The notes below the pieces were generated by a model. That model was not told the origin of the DNA. It searched no databases and saw nothing but the letters and a program-made list of their open reading frames with translations. A DNA stretch of 64,000 nucleotides from Chitinophagaceae bacterium (GTDB taxonomy: Bacteria; Bacteroidota; Bacteroidia; Chitinophagales; Chitinophagaceae), in NCBI GenBank assembly GCA_016719815.1, contig JADJYK010000010.1:124001-188000 (forward strand), read 5' to 3'. Positions 26,562 through 35,050 of the stretch are shown piece by piece. The position numbers and the translations under genes are program-made. The stretch's first letter is position 1. Each line of letters begins with the position of its first letter.

Positions 26562-27503
26562 ATGCGGCCATACTATACATATCTTTTTCTCCTGTTGCTG
26601 TGTATTGTTGCTGCCTTAAAGCTTACTGCACAAAACAAATCAAACAAAGGCAAAGAGTTCTGGCTGGGTTATGGACATAATATTCTGTTTACTGCAGGTC
26701 CGCCGGTTAACAGTCAAACTCATATGCTGTACCTGAGTGCCGAACAACCCGCCACGGTTACAGTATCTGTAAACGGAACCGGCTGGAGCCGGACAGTTAA
26801 TATTCCGGCCAATACTGTTGACTATTCTGTGATTATTCCAAAATCGGGCCCGGAAGATGCAAGGTTGCTGGCAGAAGGAAAATCAACAAAAGCCATTCAC
26901 ATCATTAGCGATGTGCCGATTGTTGTGTATGCCCATCAACAGGGTTCTGTTTCTTCTGGAGCAACCATGCTTATGCCCGTTGAAACATTTGGCTACACAT
27001 ATTATTCGCTCAACTTCACCCAAATATCTAATTATCCAGATTGTTATTCCTGGTTTTATGTAGTTGCCGCCGAAGACGATACAAGAATTCTTATTACCCC
27101 GTCAGACAGCACTCAAGGCGGCTGGGAGCCTGGCCTGACCTATACCGTTAATCTGAACAAGGGAGAGATATATAATGTGTTTGGAAAAAAAACAGGGAAT
27201 TACACCGGAAAAGATATGAGCGGAAGCAAGATCGTATCCATTGCCGGGGCCGATGGTAATTGTCATCCTGTAGCTGTTTTCTCCGGCAGCAGCAGAAATA
27301 TTATTTGCTCAACCGGAAACGGTGGCGAGGTAATGCAACAGCAAATTTTTCCGGCCAATGCATGGGGTACACGGTATATTACTTATCATACGGTGCTGAA
27401 TGCTACTGGAGACATTACTTCTCCTTTTCTAAACTATTACCGTGTGGCAGTAAGAAACCCCTCTGCAATTGTAAAAAGAACGGAGTGCCGCTTTCGGGTT
27501 TGA
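26562..27503 (+). CDS. IgGFc-binding/PKD adhesin B, N-terminal part
   Basis: Tandem paralog of the gene at 22116-26520, starting 42 bp after it. Signal peptide (to KLTAQ), then the same IgGFc-binding-type domain (NKGKEFWLGYGHN, AIHIISDVPIVVYAHQ, GATMLMPVETFGYTYYSLNFT, WGTRYITYHT). The frame ends artificially at 27503; adding one A to the A5 run at 27473-27477 continues it as AIVKKNGVPLSGLINNFYYEF into the next piece. Because this copy is broken only twice, it is the better guide to the family's structure. Confidence 0.8.
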   Translation: MRPYYTYLFLLLLCIVAALKLTAQNKSNKGKEFWLGYGHNILFTAGPPVNSQTHMLYLSAEQPATVTVSVNGTGWSRTVNIPANTVDYSVIIPKSGPEDARLLAEGKSTKAIHIISDVPIVVYAHQQGSVSSGATMLMPVETFGYTYYSLNFTQISNYPDCYSWFYVVAAEDDTRILITPSDSTQGGWEPGLTYTVNLNKGEIYNVFGKKTGNYTGKDMSGSKIVSIAGADGNCHPVAVFSGSSRNIICSTGNGGEVMQQQIFPANAWGTRYITYHTVLNATGDITSPFLNYYRVAVRNPSAIVKRTECRFRV

Positions 27504-28654
27504 TAAACAATTTTTACTATGAGTTCACCAGCAATACCGGTGACTATATTGAAGCAGACCAGCCTGTTCTGGTATCTCAGTATTCGGTTTCTGCCAACGA
27601 ATGTGTAGGTCTAACCGATCCTCCCGTGGGCGACCCGGAAATGATGTACCTGAGCCCCATTGAACAGGGGGTAAAAAACGTCTATTTCTATGCGACCCGA
27701 AACCAGGCAATTGACTTAAACTTTATTAACGTTATCCTTCCCCAAAACGGTTTAGCCTCCCTGCTTATTGATGGGGTTGCTCCTGCCACATCTGAATACA
27801 TCACCCATCCCGCAAATGCAAATTATGCCGTTGTGGTAAAACGGTTATTCGGCGCTGCTTCCCAGCACAGCATCAGCAGCGATTCGTCTTTCATTGCCTC
27901 TGTTTATGGAGTGGGCTATTATGAAAGTTATGGTTATAACATGGGCACACTGGTTAATAACCTGAATGCACTTGGTGAAATAAAGAACTCCCTCAATACC
28001 AACAACAAGCCCGATACATTTACCTGCCCGAAAACCCCGGTACGGTTATTCATAAAATTGGCATATCCTGCAACGTCTATACACTGGAAGCTAAGCCAGG
28101 CAAACGGTCTTTTGCCAAATACTGACTCTGTTATCAACAACCCGGTATCAACCGGCACATCGCAGATTAACGGAAGAACGTATTACACCTATACGCTTCA
28201 GCAGGATTTTAGTGTTGCTAATCCCGGTACGTATCATATTCCTGTTGCATACACTTCTCCCGATATAGATGCCTGCAACAATACAGAATCGGCCACAATT
28301 GCCGTGGTGGTTAAACCTGGGCCTCCGTCAGATTTTTCAACAACGGGATTATTGTGTCTGAAGGATACTGTACAACTTACCGGAACAACATCCACAGTGG
28401 GCGGATTATTTAACTACACAGGCTACTTATGGAATTTTGATGACGGCTCCACACAAAATACTAGTAACGCAAAAAAGAAATTTACCACAACCGGAAATCA
28501 TGATGTTCGCTACCGTGTTTATGCCGATAACGGCTGTATAGGCGATACAACCAAAACAATCAGTATTAACGCAAATCCATCGCTTTCTATAACCAGTTCG
28601 GGAAAACCCTGCATAGACAGTGTCATAAACCTCCTCTTCTTCCATTACGCCTAA
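27478..28654 (+). CDS. Adhesin B, middle part
   Basis: Continues from 26562-27503 with the second half of the N-terminal domain (GDPEMMYLSPIEQGVKNVYFYATR, SIYGVGYYESYGYNMGTLVNN-like segment) and a first PKD module (YLWNFDDGSTQN). An open frame on this strand extends upstream to 27260 but that part is out of phase with the family. It ends at 28654 owing to an extra base in the A3 run at 28627-28629. Confidence 0.75.
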
Positions 28655-29597
28655 TGCTTCTAACCCGGCAACCTGGTGGTGGGATTTTGGAGATGTACAA
28701 ACAGGCACATCTTCTTCGTCCAATCTTATTGCGCATCAATATTCTGCTGCACAAAACAATATCCGCATCCGGCATTTGGTAACACTTGCCGCTGGGTGCA
28801 ATCCTGATACAGCAACTTATATTTTACCGGTTATTCACAATAACCCCATGGCCACATTTAATATTACAGCCGATACCTTGTGTCCAAACCAACCTATTCG
28901 CTTTTCATCAACAACGGCCGCAAGCAGCTGGAGCTGGGATTTTGGAAACGGCAATTCGGGACTACAGATACCGCCTTTCGTTTACCGGTATGCCAATGCC
29001 GGGAGTTATGATGTGTCGCTTACCGTTATTGATGCCAATGGATGCGGCTCTGCTCCACATACTGAACATATTGATATATTGGCAGCCCCCTCAATAAGTG
29101 CCGGGCCAGATAAATTTGTCAGCGTTGGTTCTTCCGTTACGCTTGAGGCAAGCATTGGTAATCCGGCTAATTACACCTATCAGTGGGCACCGGCATCCTA
29201 TTTGTCTGACCCAACCGTTTTAAACCCAACGGCCACTCCGGGTAATGACCCAATTGTATTTATTATTACAGCAACTGATAAAACAAGTTTTTGCTCCGCT
29301 TCTGATGCGGTCATAATAACTCCTGTATCAAAACTATTTGTTCCAACCGGCTTTACCCCAAACAGTGATGGCAAAAACGATTACTGGACTGTTCCCGGCC
29401 TTGCTTTATACCCAGAAGCGGTGACAACAGTATATAACCGCTGGGGCGAAAAAATTTTCCGGGCAACGGGCGGAAATATCCGCTGGAACGGAACACACAA
29501 AGGTGTGCTGCAACCCGCTGGTGTTTATGTGTACCGGGTCGATTTAAACAACACAGAAAAACAAATACTGAAAGGAACGGTTACTATTATTTATTAG
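28627..29597 (+). CDS. Adhesin B, C-terminal part with type B sorting domain
   Basis: Removing one A at 28627-28629 gives SVITSSSSITPNASNPATWW, which joins this frame to the preceding piece. It holds two further PKD modules (WWWDFGDVQT, WSWDFGNGNS) and the gliding-motility sorting domain (VPTGFTPNSDGKNDYWTVPG ... GVYVYRVDLNNT). Copy B has three to four PKD modules fewer than copy A, because it lacks the duplicated unit. Full-length B would be about 1010 residues. Confidence 0.78.
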
Positions 29598-29600
29598 TTA

Positions 29601-29618
29601 TATAGAATTAATTCTACA
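29601..29618. promoter_or_regulatory. Second copy of the 18-bp palindrome
   Basis: TATAGAATTAATTCTACA differs by one base from the site at 22054-22071 and lies between adhesin B and the regulator gene, about 65 bp before the regulator's likely ATG at 29684. Suggests autoregulation. Confidence 0.5.
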
Positions 29619-29683
29619 AAAAGCTGAAACAAAATATGGAATTTAGAGTACTGAACAGCATTCAGGCAGAAAAGAAGGAAATA

Positions 29684-30292
29684 ATGAAACCTAAAATATT
29701 ATTAGCAGACGACCATAGCATGATCCGCAAGGGCCTGAAGTTACAATTAAACCTTACACTTGGGTATGATGATATTGAAGAGGTAGCCACCTGCAGCGAC
29801 TTAATGAAAGAACTGGTTAAGAAAAACTATACGCACCTTATTCTTGATATTATTTTATCTGATGGCAATACCCTTGAAGTAATTCCCAATATACGCAGGG
29901 TGTATCCCGAGCTGAATATTCTCGTTTTTTCCATGCAGCCAGCAGAAATATATGGCGATGCGTTAAAACAATACGGCATTAACTACTATTTGTCAAAATC
30001 AGAGGGTGACGATGAAATACTGGCGGCCCTGCAAAAATTTCTGCAGAACGAAGTTTTACATAAAAAAAATAATATCAGTCACAGGGATAACCCCTTCACC
30101 AATCTTGCACCAAGGGAGCTGGAAATACTGCATTACGTTTTGAAAGGTGCAGGCACCAAGCAAATTTCTGAAACACTTAACTTGAAAATGAATACCGTTT
30201 CTACTATTAAAACCCGCATCTACGAAAAAACAAATGCCGGCAACATTAAAGAACTAATGGAGCTGGCTACATTGTACAATGTAAATTATTAG
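29684..30292 (+). CDS. NarL/FixJ-type response regulator
   Basis: Receiver domain at residues 1-120 (KILLADDHSMIRKGL with the acidic pair; LILDIILSDG with the phosphoacceptor aspartate; FSMQPAEIYGDA) and a LuxR-type helix-turn-helix at about 140-200 (LAPRELEILHYVLKGAGTKQ then ISETLNLKMNTVSTIKTRIY). I prefer the ATG at 29684 (MKPKILLADDH) to an in-frame ATG at 29636. The sensor kinase follows 35 bp downstream. Regulators of this class bind inverted repeats as dimers, and such a repeat lies just upstream and again before adhesin A. Confidence 0.9.
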   Translation: MKPKILLADDHSMIRKGLKLQLNLTLGYDDIEEVATCSDLMKELVKKNYTHLILDIILSDGNTLEVIPNIRRVYPELNILVFSMQPAEIYGDALKQYGINYYLSKSEGDDEILAALQKFLQNEVLHKKNNISHRDNPFTNLAPRELEILHYVLKGAGTKQISETLNLKMNTVSTIKTRIYEKTNAGNIKELMELATLYNVNY

Positions 30293-30327
30293 CACAGAAG
30301 CCTTAACTTGGTCAGGGAATCATTAAT

Positions 30328-32028
30328 ATGAAAGCAATCCTGACTTTTGTGTGTTTCACTGTTTTACAGGCGGTCTCTCTTGCACAGAAAGGTTCTGCTT
30401 ACCAGGTAAAAGAGTACAGCACCGATAATGGTCTTCCTTCTAATGGGATTAAAGGCCTGCAGTGGGATGAGGCAACCGGCTTTTTATGGATTGCCACCGA
30501 AGCCGGTATTTCCCGTTTTAACGGAATTGATTTCACAAACTTTACAATAGAAAACACACCTGGTCTTTCTCATGAACGGATGGCCTTTATGGTAAAAAAT
30601 AATGCCGGAACGATTTACACTTCAGATGTAAACGGAAACATCTTCAGCATTAATGCCAGTACGATTACTTACGATAAGTTCCCCATGCTGAAAAAAATAG
30701 ATGGGTTAAAAAAAAGACACATTCTTGCCACAACCGGAAATGATATGCAGCAGATAGTGCTTGCCTGTATGCTCGAAAGAGGTAACGAACAATGGAGCCG
30801 GTTGTTGCAGCTTTCAGACAGTTCGGTAATTTTTATAAGCGGAAACCGTTCCGTTTATTTTGCCTCTTTGAATACCATGAAATTTGTTCCTGTTACTATC
30901 CCGTTTTTATTCTCCGGGTATTTTGTAATTAATGGTCAATTATTTTTAACAGATGCCAACAAGCGGATTTATCTCGCAAAAAATAATTTTCAGACATTTG
31001 AGCCGGTTCGGTTTGTCAGCTCCGGCGATAAGCCAGTTCCTTTTACGCCGGGAATTTCACTTTTTTATTGGGAAAACGGAATGGGCAACCCCATCCTTTT
31101 TTCGGGAAACAATGCGTGGCTTCTGCATTACAGAAACAATAGTATCGAAGCAGAACTTATCTGTTCGGCAGTGCCCACTTCATCTTATATTCTGTCTGCC
31201 CAGTATAGCACAAAAAACAAAACGCTGTTTATTGGTACCGACTCTAAGGGAATTGTTGTCATTCATGAAAACAGGGTAATGTCTGTCAAAAAAAAGAACA
31301 CAGACATCCGTGAACGGAATTCTTTTTATTCGCAAATAGAGCTTCCCGATGGCAATATCCTTACTAACGAAGGCCATATCATTGGCAGCGCACCCTCTTT
31401 TCCGGTGTCCACACCCGTAAAAGGCAAATTTAATTATACAACCTATGCTAATGGAGATTCGCTTTGGTTTGCACAAATAAACAGCCGCTTTGGTATAACC
31501 CTTTTGCATTGCTATAATTATAAAACCGGGCAAACTGTCGTTTATAATAAAATCGGGGCAATACAGGAAAGTTTTGCAATGACACATTCCGGTGGGCGGA
31601 TTTACCTTGCAACCAGCAAGGGTTTGGGTTATTTTCAAAATGACAGTATTCATTATCTTTTTAAGCCCTCCCCGCAAAAGGGAGTTCAGGCAGCCCCATA
31701 TACTATGACTGAGTTTTCCCCGGGGGTTCTTGGCGTTGCCTCCTGCGATGGGTTAATACTGTATAATGTCAACACGCCGGCTACTGATACCGTATTGAAA
31801 ATGCCAGGCTACTGTGTTCGCAGCCTGTGGAAACATAAGGACTATGTTTTTATTGGTACATATGGCAAAGGTTTTTACATGTGGAAGGACGGAAGAGTAA
31901 AGGCAATGCCAACAGATAAGAATAATTTTCTGTTTTATGCACATTGCTTTGTTCCCGACAAGGATGGTTTTTGCTGGATAAGCACCAACCGGGGGCTTAT
32001 TCAAGGCACAACTATCAGACCTGATTGA
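30328..32028 (+). CDS. Sensor histidine kinase, periplasmic Reg_prop part
   Basis: Signal peptide (to AVSLAQ) followed by a two-component propeller: repeats such as EYSTDNGLPSNGIKGLQWDE and FLWIATEAGISRFNGIDF are the Reg_prop type found in Bacteroidota sensors of the hybrid-like class. The frame ends at 32028 in the family motif TNRGL; removing one A at about 31999 gives TNRGLFKAQLSDLIDAFEK and continues into the next piece. Whole protein 30328-33391 would be about 1020 residues and is the partner of the regulator at 29684. Confidence 0.85.
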   Translation: MKAILTFVCFTVLQAVSLAQKGSAYQVKEYSTDNGLPSNGIKGLQWDEATGFLWIATEAGISRFNGIDFTNFTIENTPGLSHERMAFMVKNNAGTIYTSDVNGNIFSINASTITYDKFPMLKKIDGLKKRHILATTGNDMQQIVLACMLERGNEQWSRLLQLSDSSVIFISGNRSVYFASLNTMKFVPVTIPFLFSGYFVINGQLFLTDANKRIYLAKNNFQTFEPVRFVSSGDKPVPFTPGISLFYWENGMGNPILFSGNNAWLLHYRNNSIEAELICSAVPTSSYILSAQYSTKNKTLFIGTDSKGIVVIHENRVMSVKKKNTDIRERNSFYSQIELPDGNILTNEGHIIGSAPSFPVSTPVKGKFNYTTYANGDSLWFAQINSRFGITLLHCYNYKTGQTVVYNKIGAIQESFAMTHSGGRIYLATSKGLGYFQNDSIHYLFKPSPQKGVQAAPYTMTEFSPGVLGVASCDGLILYNVNTPATDTVLKMPGYCVRSLWKHKDYVFIGTYGKGFYMWKDGRVKAMPTDKNNFLFYAHCFVPDKDGFCWISTNRGLIQGTTIRPD

Positions 32029-32668
32029 TGCATTTGAAAAGAACAAGACACAGATTTATTATCACTATTTCGGGAAGAATGACGGAATGGATATAACAGA
32101 GATGAATGGCGGCTGTGCACCCTGTGCACTGGTTATGAAAAACAATATTATTTCTTTTCCAACCATGGATGGTTTGTTATGGGTAAACCCAGAAACAGCA
32201 AAACCTTTGCTTCCCGAAGGAACTATTTATATTGATGAATTTGTGGCGGGAGAAACCAAAATTAATCCCGACTCATTAAAAGAAATATCGCTGCCGTTCA
32301 GAGAAAGAAACGTTTTAATAAAACTTGGCTTTTCATCCTGGTGCAACAAAGAAAATATTTATCTCGAATATAGAATTAATAATACAGGTAAGTGGACGGC
32401 AGTTGACGTAAACAAAGGAGCTTTCATCGGTTTAAATAATCTTGACCCCGGATCCTATAAATTACAGATAAGAAAGCTTAACGGGTTTGGCATTGATAAT
32501 TATTCGTACAAAGAGGTTGTTTTTTCAATTAAAGCGCCTTGGCACAAGCAATGGTGGTTCTATACCCTGGCAATAACCGTACTGACTGGACTGGTTTTAA
32601 TTTATCTGCAATACAGAACAAAAAGATTTTTAATCAGGCAGAAAAAACTGGAACAGCAGGTAACCTAA
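31999..32668 (+). CDS. Sensor kinase, Y_Y_Y domain and membrane helix
   Basis: Continuation of the sensor: YYHYFGKNDGMDITEMNGGC is the typical end of the propeller, followed by a Y_Y_Y domain (LEYRINNTGKWTAVDVNK ... GSYKLQIRKLNGFG) and one membrane helix (WWFYTLAITVLTGLVLIYLQ). A TAA at 32666-32668 ends the frame in the cytosolic linker (KKLEQQVT). The very next codons, in the same frame, are the kinase domain. Confidence 0.8.
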
Positions 32669-33391
32669 AAAACAAAAGAACTGCTGCAGCAAAACGAAGT
32701 GATCGAAAAAAATAATACCATTAAAACAAGACTTATCTCCATCATCAGCCATGATATTGTAACGCCCCTTAAATTTTTAACCGTAGCCGGAAAAAACCTG
32801 CTGGAAAAAAGAAAACTGATGCCCGAAAACATGCAGCAGGAAACCATACAGGAAATAACCAACACTTCGCAGGAACTGCAACTACTCTCTACCAATATTT
32901 TAAACTGGATAAAATACCAGAATGAAAACCGGCGGCTGACAAAAGAAACCTTTAACCTGAATGAAATGACAGGACAGGTGTTTGGCGTTTTACAATCGCT
33001 GGCAAAACAAAAGCAACTAAGGCTTGATAATCTTGTGGACACAGAGCTTGAAGTTTACCAGTACTATGAGCCGCTAAAGATTTTGGTATATAACCTGCTT
33101 ACCAATGCTATACATTTTACCGAGAATGGAACAATTGCAGTGTCTGCTGAAAAATCAGACAAACAAATAACCGTGAAAGTGAAAGACGAGGGTGTTGGCA
33201 TGTCGCCGGAGCAGGTGCACCGACTAATGGAAGAGCATGTGCTTATTACATCGGCCAATGTGGACATAAGAAAAGGCCACGGGCTTGGCTATCTTATTAT
33301 TAAAGACCTGTTGAAGACCATGAACGCCACCATGAAAATTGACAGCATGCAGGGCACCGGAACTACCGTGGCGATTACGATGGAGGGCTGA
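32669..33391 (+). CDS. Sensor kinase, HisKA and ATPase domains
   Basis: In the same frame as the preceding piece, separated only by one TAA. The H box RLISIISHDIVTPLKFL holds the phospho-histidine. The ATPase domain shows the N box (LVYNLLTNAIHFTENGT), G1 (VKDEGVGMS), and G2 (RKGHGLGYLIIKDLL). Without the upstream part it has no membrane anchor. First ATG in frame is at 32699 region or later, so separate translation is possible but unlikely; a base error turning a Gln, Glu or Lys codon into TAA is simplest. Confidence 0.8.
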   Translation, partial: KTKELLQQNEVIEKNNTIKTRLISIISHDIVTPLKFLTVAGKNLLEKRKLMPENMQQETIQEITNTSQELQLLSTNILNWIKYQNENRRLTKETFNLNEMTGQVFGVLQSLAKQKQLRLDNLVDTELEVYQYYEPLKILVYNLLTNAIHFTENGTIAVSAEKSDKQITVKVKDEGVGMSPEQVHRLMEEHVLITSANVDIRKGHGLGYLIIKDLLKTMNATMKIDSMQGTGTTVAITMEG

Positions 33392-33587
33392 TAGGGGTTA
33401 CGTGTTGCTGTGTATGAGTACCCGGTGTTATCCTATGATTTTTGAGATACATATACTTGTCCGGCAGACCACCTTAGATATACAATATGGCTTCAATGAT
33501 GCTGATAGCATTTAATCCATAGTTATGCCGCTTCCTTAATAAGGCGGGTATACAGCGGCTTAGCTTGCCGGTTTCTTGGGGTTTCGT

Positions 33588-34055
33588 TTACACTTTCTCC
33601 ACTGCATTTCTTGCCAAATCCATTTCAAAACCGCGGTTTATTAAATACTCCATTGTTTTTTTCTTTCTCACCAGGTATTGTTCATTTTTAAGGGCTGCGT
33701 ATTTATCGGTGGCAAGCGTCTTCAGCACCTGCCGGTATTCATCTTCATCAATCTGCTTCAGCGCTTTTTTAATGCAATAGTCGCTTAGCTGCTTTTGCTT
33801 CAGTTCGTATTTAATTTTTATCCGGCCCCACTGTTTCATCCGCCATTTACCGCCGGCAAAGGCAAGGGCAAAGCGTTCTTCGTTCAGGTAGTTCTCTTCT
33901 ATCAATGTGGCAATAATTTCATCATGTGTACTTTTCCACACACCAAGGCTGTACAGCTTTTCCCTTACCTCGCTGTGGCAGCGTTCCTGGTAAGCACAGT
34001 AGTGTTTCAGTTTTTGCAGGGCCTGTTCTTTGGAAAGTTGTTTTTTGTATTGCAT
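33588..34055 (-). CDS. recX: RecX-family regulator of RecA
   Basis: A 155-residue all-helical cytosolic protein. SKEQALQKLKHYCAYQERCHSEVREKL is the first RecX three-helix repeat, and LIEENYLNEERFALAFAGGKWRMKQWGRIKI is the highly conserved second repeat. RecX binds RecA filaments and limits recombinase activity. I chose the ATG at 34055 (MQYKKQLSK). No recA is present in the window. About 200 bp between this gene and the kinase (33392-33587) hold no gene, only a six-base-pair hairpin near 33527-33559. Confidence 0.85.
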   Translation of the reverse strand: MQYKKQLSKEQALQKLKHYCAYQERCHSEVREKLYSLGVWKSTHDEIIATLIEENYLNEERFALAFAGGKWRMKQWGRIKIKYELKQKQLSDYCIKKALKQIDEDEYRQVLKTLATDKYAALKNEQYLVRKKKTMEYLINRGFEMDLARNAVEKV

Positions 34056-34071
34056 CAGTTGCAAAAATAAA

Positions 34072-34096
34072 AAAAGAGAGAACGAGTCTCTCTTTT
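34072..34096 (-). terminator. Terminator of the second surface-protein operon
   Basis: AAAAGAGAGA (34072-34081) and TCTCTCTTTT (34087-34096) make a ten-base-pair perfect stem with an ACGAG loop; on the minus strand a TTTTTTTATTTTT tract follows. It lies about 80 bp beyond the stop at 34174. Confidence 0.75.
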
Positions 34097-34173
34097 GCTT
34101 TGAGGAAAGGTTAATGGTTGGTTTGTTTCTGGAACCCCCTCCCAGGCATTTTCATTTCTGCCTGGAAGCAAAA

Positions 34174-35040
34174 TCAGTTTGTATATTTTCCCACATAAAA
34201 AATAGCCGGCTCGCTGATGCCATCACCGTTTATATTGCCATCGCCCAGCGGCTGGCCTTTACTGTCGAGGCATTGCAGCGTCCAGATAAATGTTCTTTTT
34301 ATCGGTTGTGTTGCTTTAGAATCTGTTTCCCCGGATGTCAGCATTGCCAATTGCGGCTGCCAGATGTATTGGGTGATGCCCGTTACCTCTTTTTGTAGCA
34401 AGGGTAAATTACTCCGCAATGCCTGCATGGGGGTTTGTTTATCCAGTACTTCAAAAACCAGCAGGCGGTACGTAACCGGAGATGATGGCTGGGGGGCAAC
34501 GGGTGTCCACCTGAATGTGATGACTGATTGGGCGGCTTCTGGCTTTAGCGTTGTTTCGTTTGCGGGCATTACCGGAATAGCCAGTTGTAAAGCGGCAATA
34601 GTAAAGTTGCGGCACTTCTCTTCTGAAATGGGAACAAAATCTGTTGGTGTTACAAGCTTCACACAAAGCTGGTAGTTATCGGCCGGTAGTTTACCCGTTT
34701 TGTCAAGTGATGTTTTTACTTTTCCAGTGAACTGCATCAGCACCGGAGAGAAAACATCCTCAATAGAAAAAATATCATTTCCAAATCCCACAATAACAAT
34801 TCTCGCTTTTGCAAGATTTGTAGAGCCAACAATAGTGCCGTCGGTCGTTTTTAGTTCCGTTTTTATCTTCACCTGCCGTGTTGCACCGCTTTGGTTGACG
34901 ACAATAAAATTCAAATCCCGCTGTGTCCAGCTTATCAGCGATGCAGGTGGCTGTGGCGCCACAACAAGTGTGGTGGTGAGTTGTGTAAATCCTGCGGCCG
35001 TTGCACAAATCAATATAGATGTAAAAAATAGTTTCTTCAT
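34174..35040 (-). CDS. Secreted protein, paralog of the product of 42369-43978
   Basis: A signal peptide (to AGFTQ) and 268 mature residues. An N-terminal beta domain (LNFIVVNQSGATRQVKIKTE) is followed by a fibronectin-like domain with FRWTPVAPQPSSPVTYRLLV, LRSNLPLLQKEVTGITQYIW and FIWTLQCLDSKGQPLGDGN. The same order of motifs occurs in the first gene of the operon (FRWTPIVPKPQQPVTYRLKV, MRSNPPIVTKDIDNITQ, FIWQVQAINREGKPIGSN). It has no type IX sorting domain and lacks the cysteine-rich tail of its paralog. Last gene of the operon; function unknown, perhaps a periplasmic or surface subunit. Confidence 0.75.
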   Translation of the reverse strand: MKKLFFTSILICATAAGFTQLTTTLVVAPQPPASLISWTQRDLNFIVVNQSGATRQVKIKTELKTTDGTIVGSTNLAKARIVIVGFGNDIFSIEDVFSPVLMQFTGKVKTSLDKTGKLPADNYQLCVKLVTPTDFVPISEEKCRNFTIAALQLAIPVMPANETTLKPEAAQSVITFRWTPVAPQPSSPVTYRLLVFEVLDKQTPMQALRSNLPLLQKEVTGITQYIWQPQLAMLTSGETDSKATQPIKRTFIWTLQCLDSKGQPLGDGNINGDGISEPAIFYVGKYTN

Positions 35041-35050
35041 AATTCAGGGT

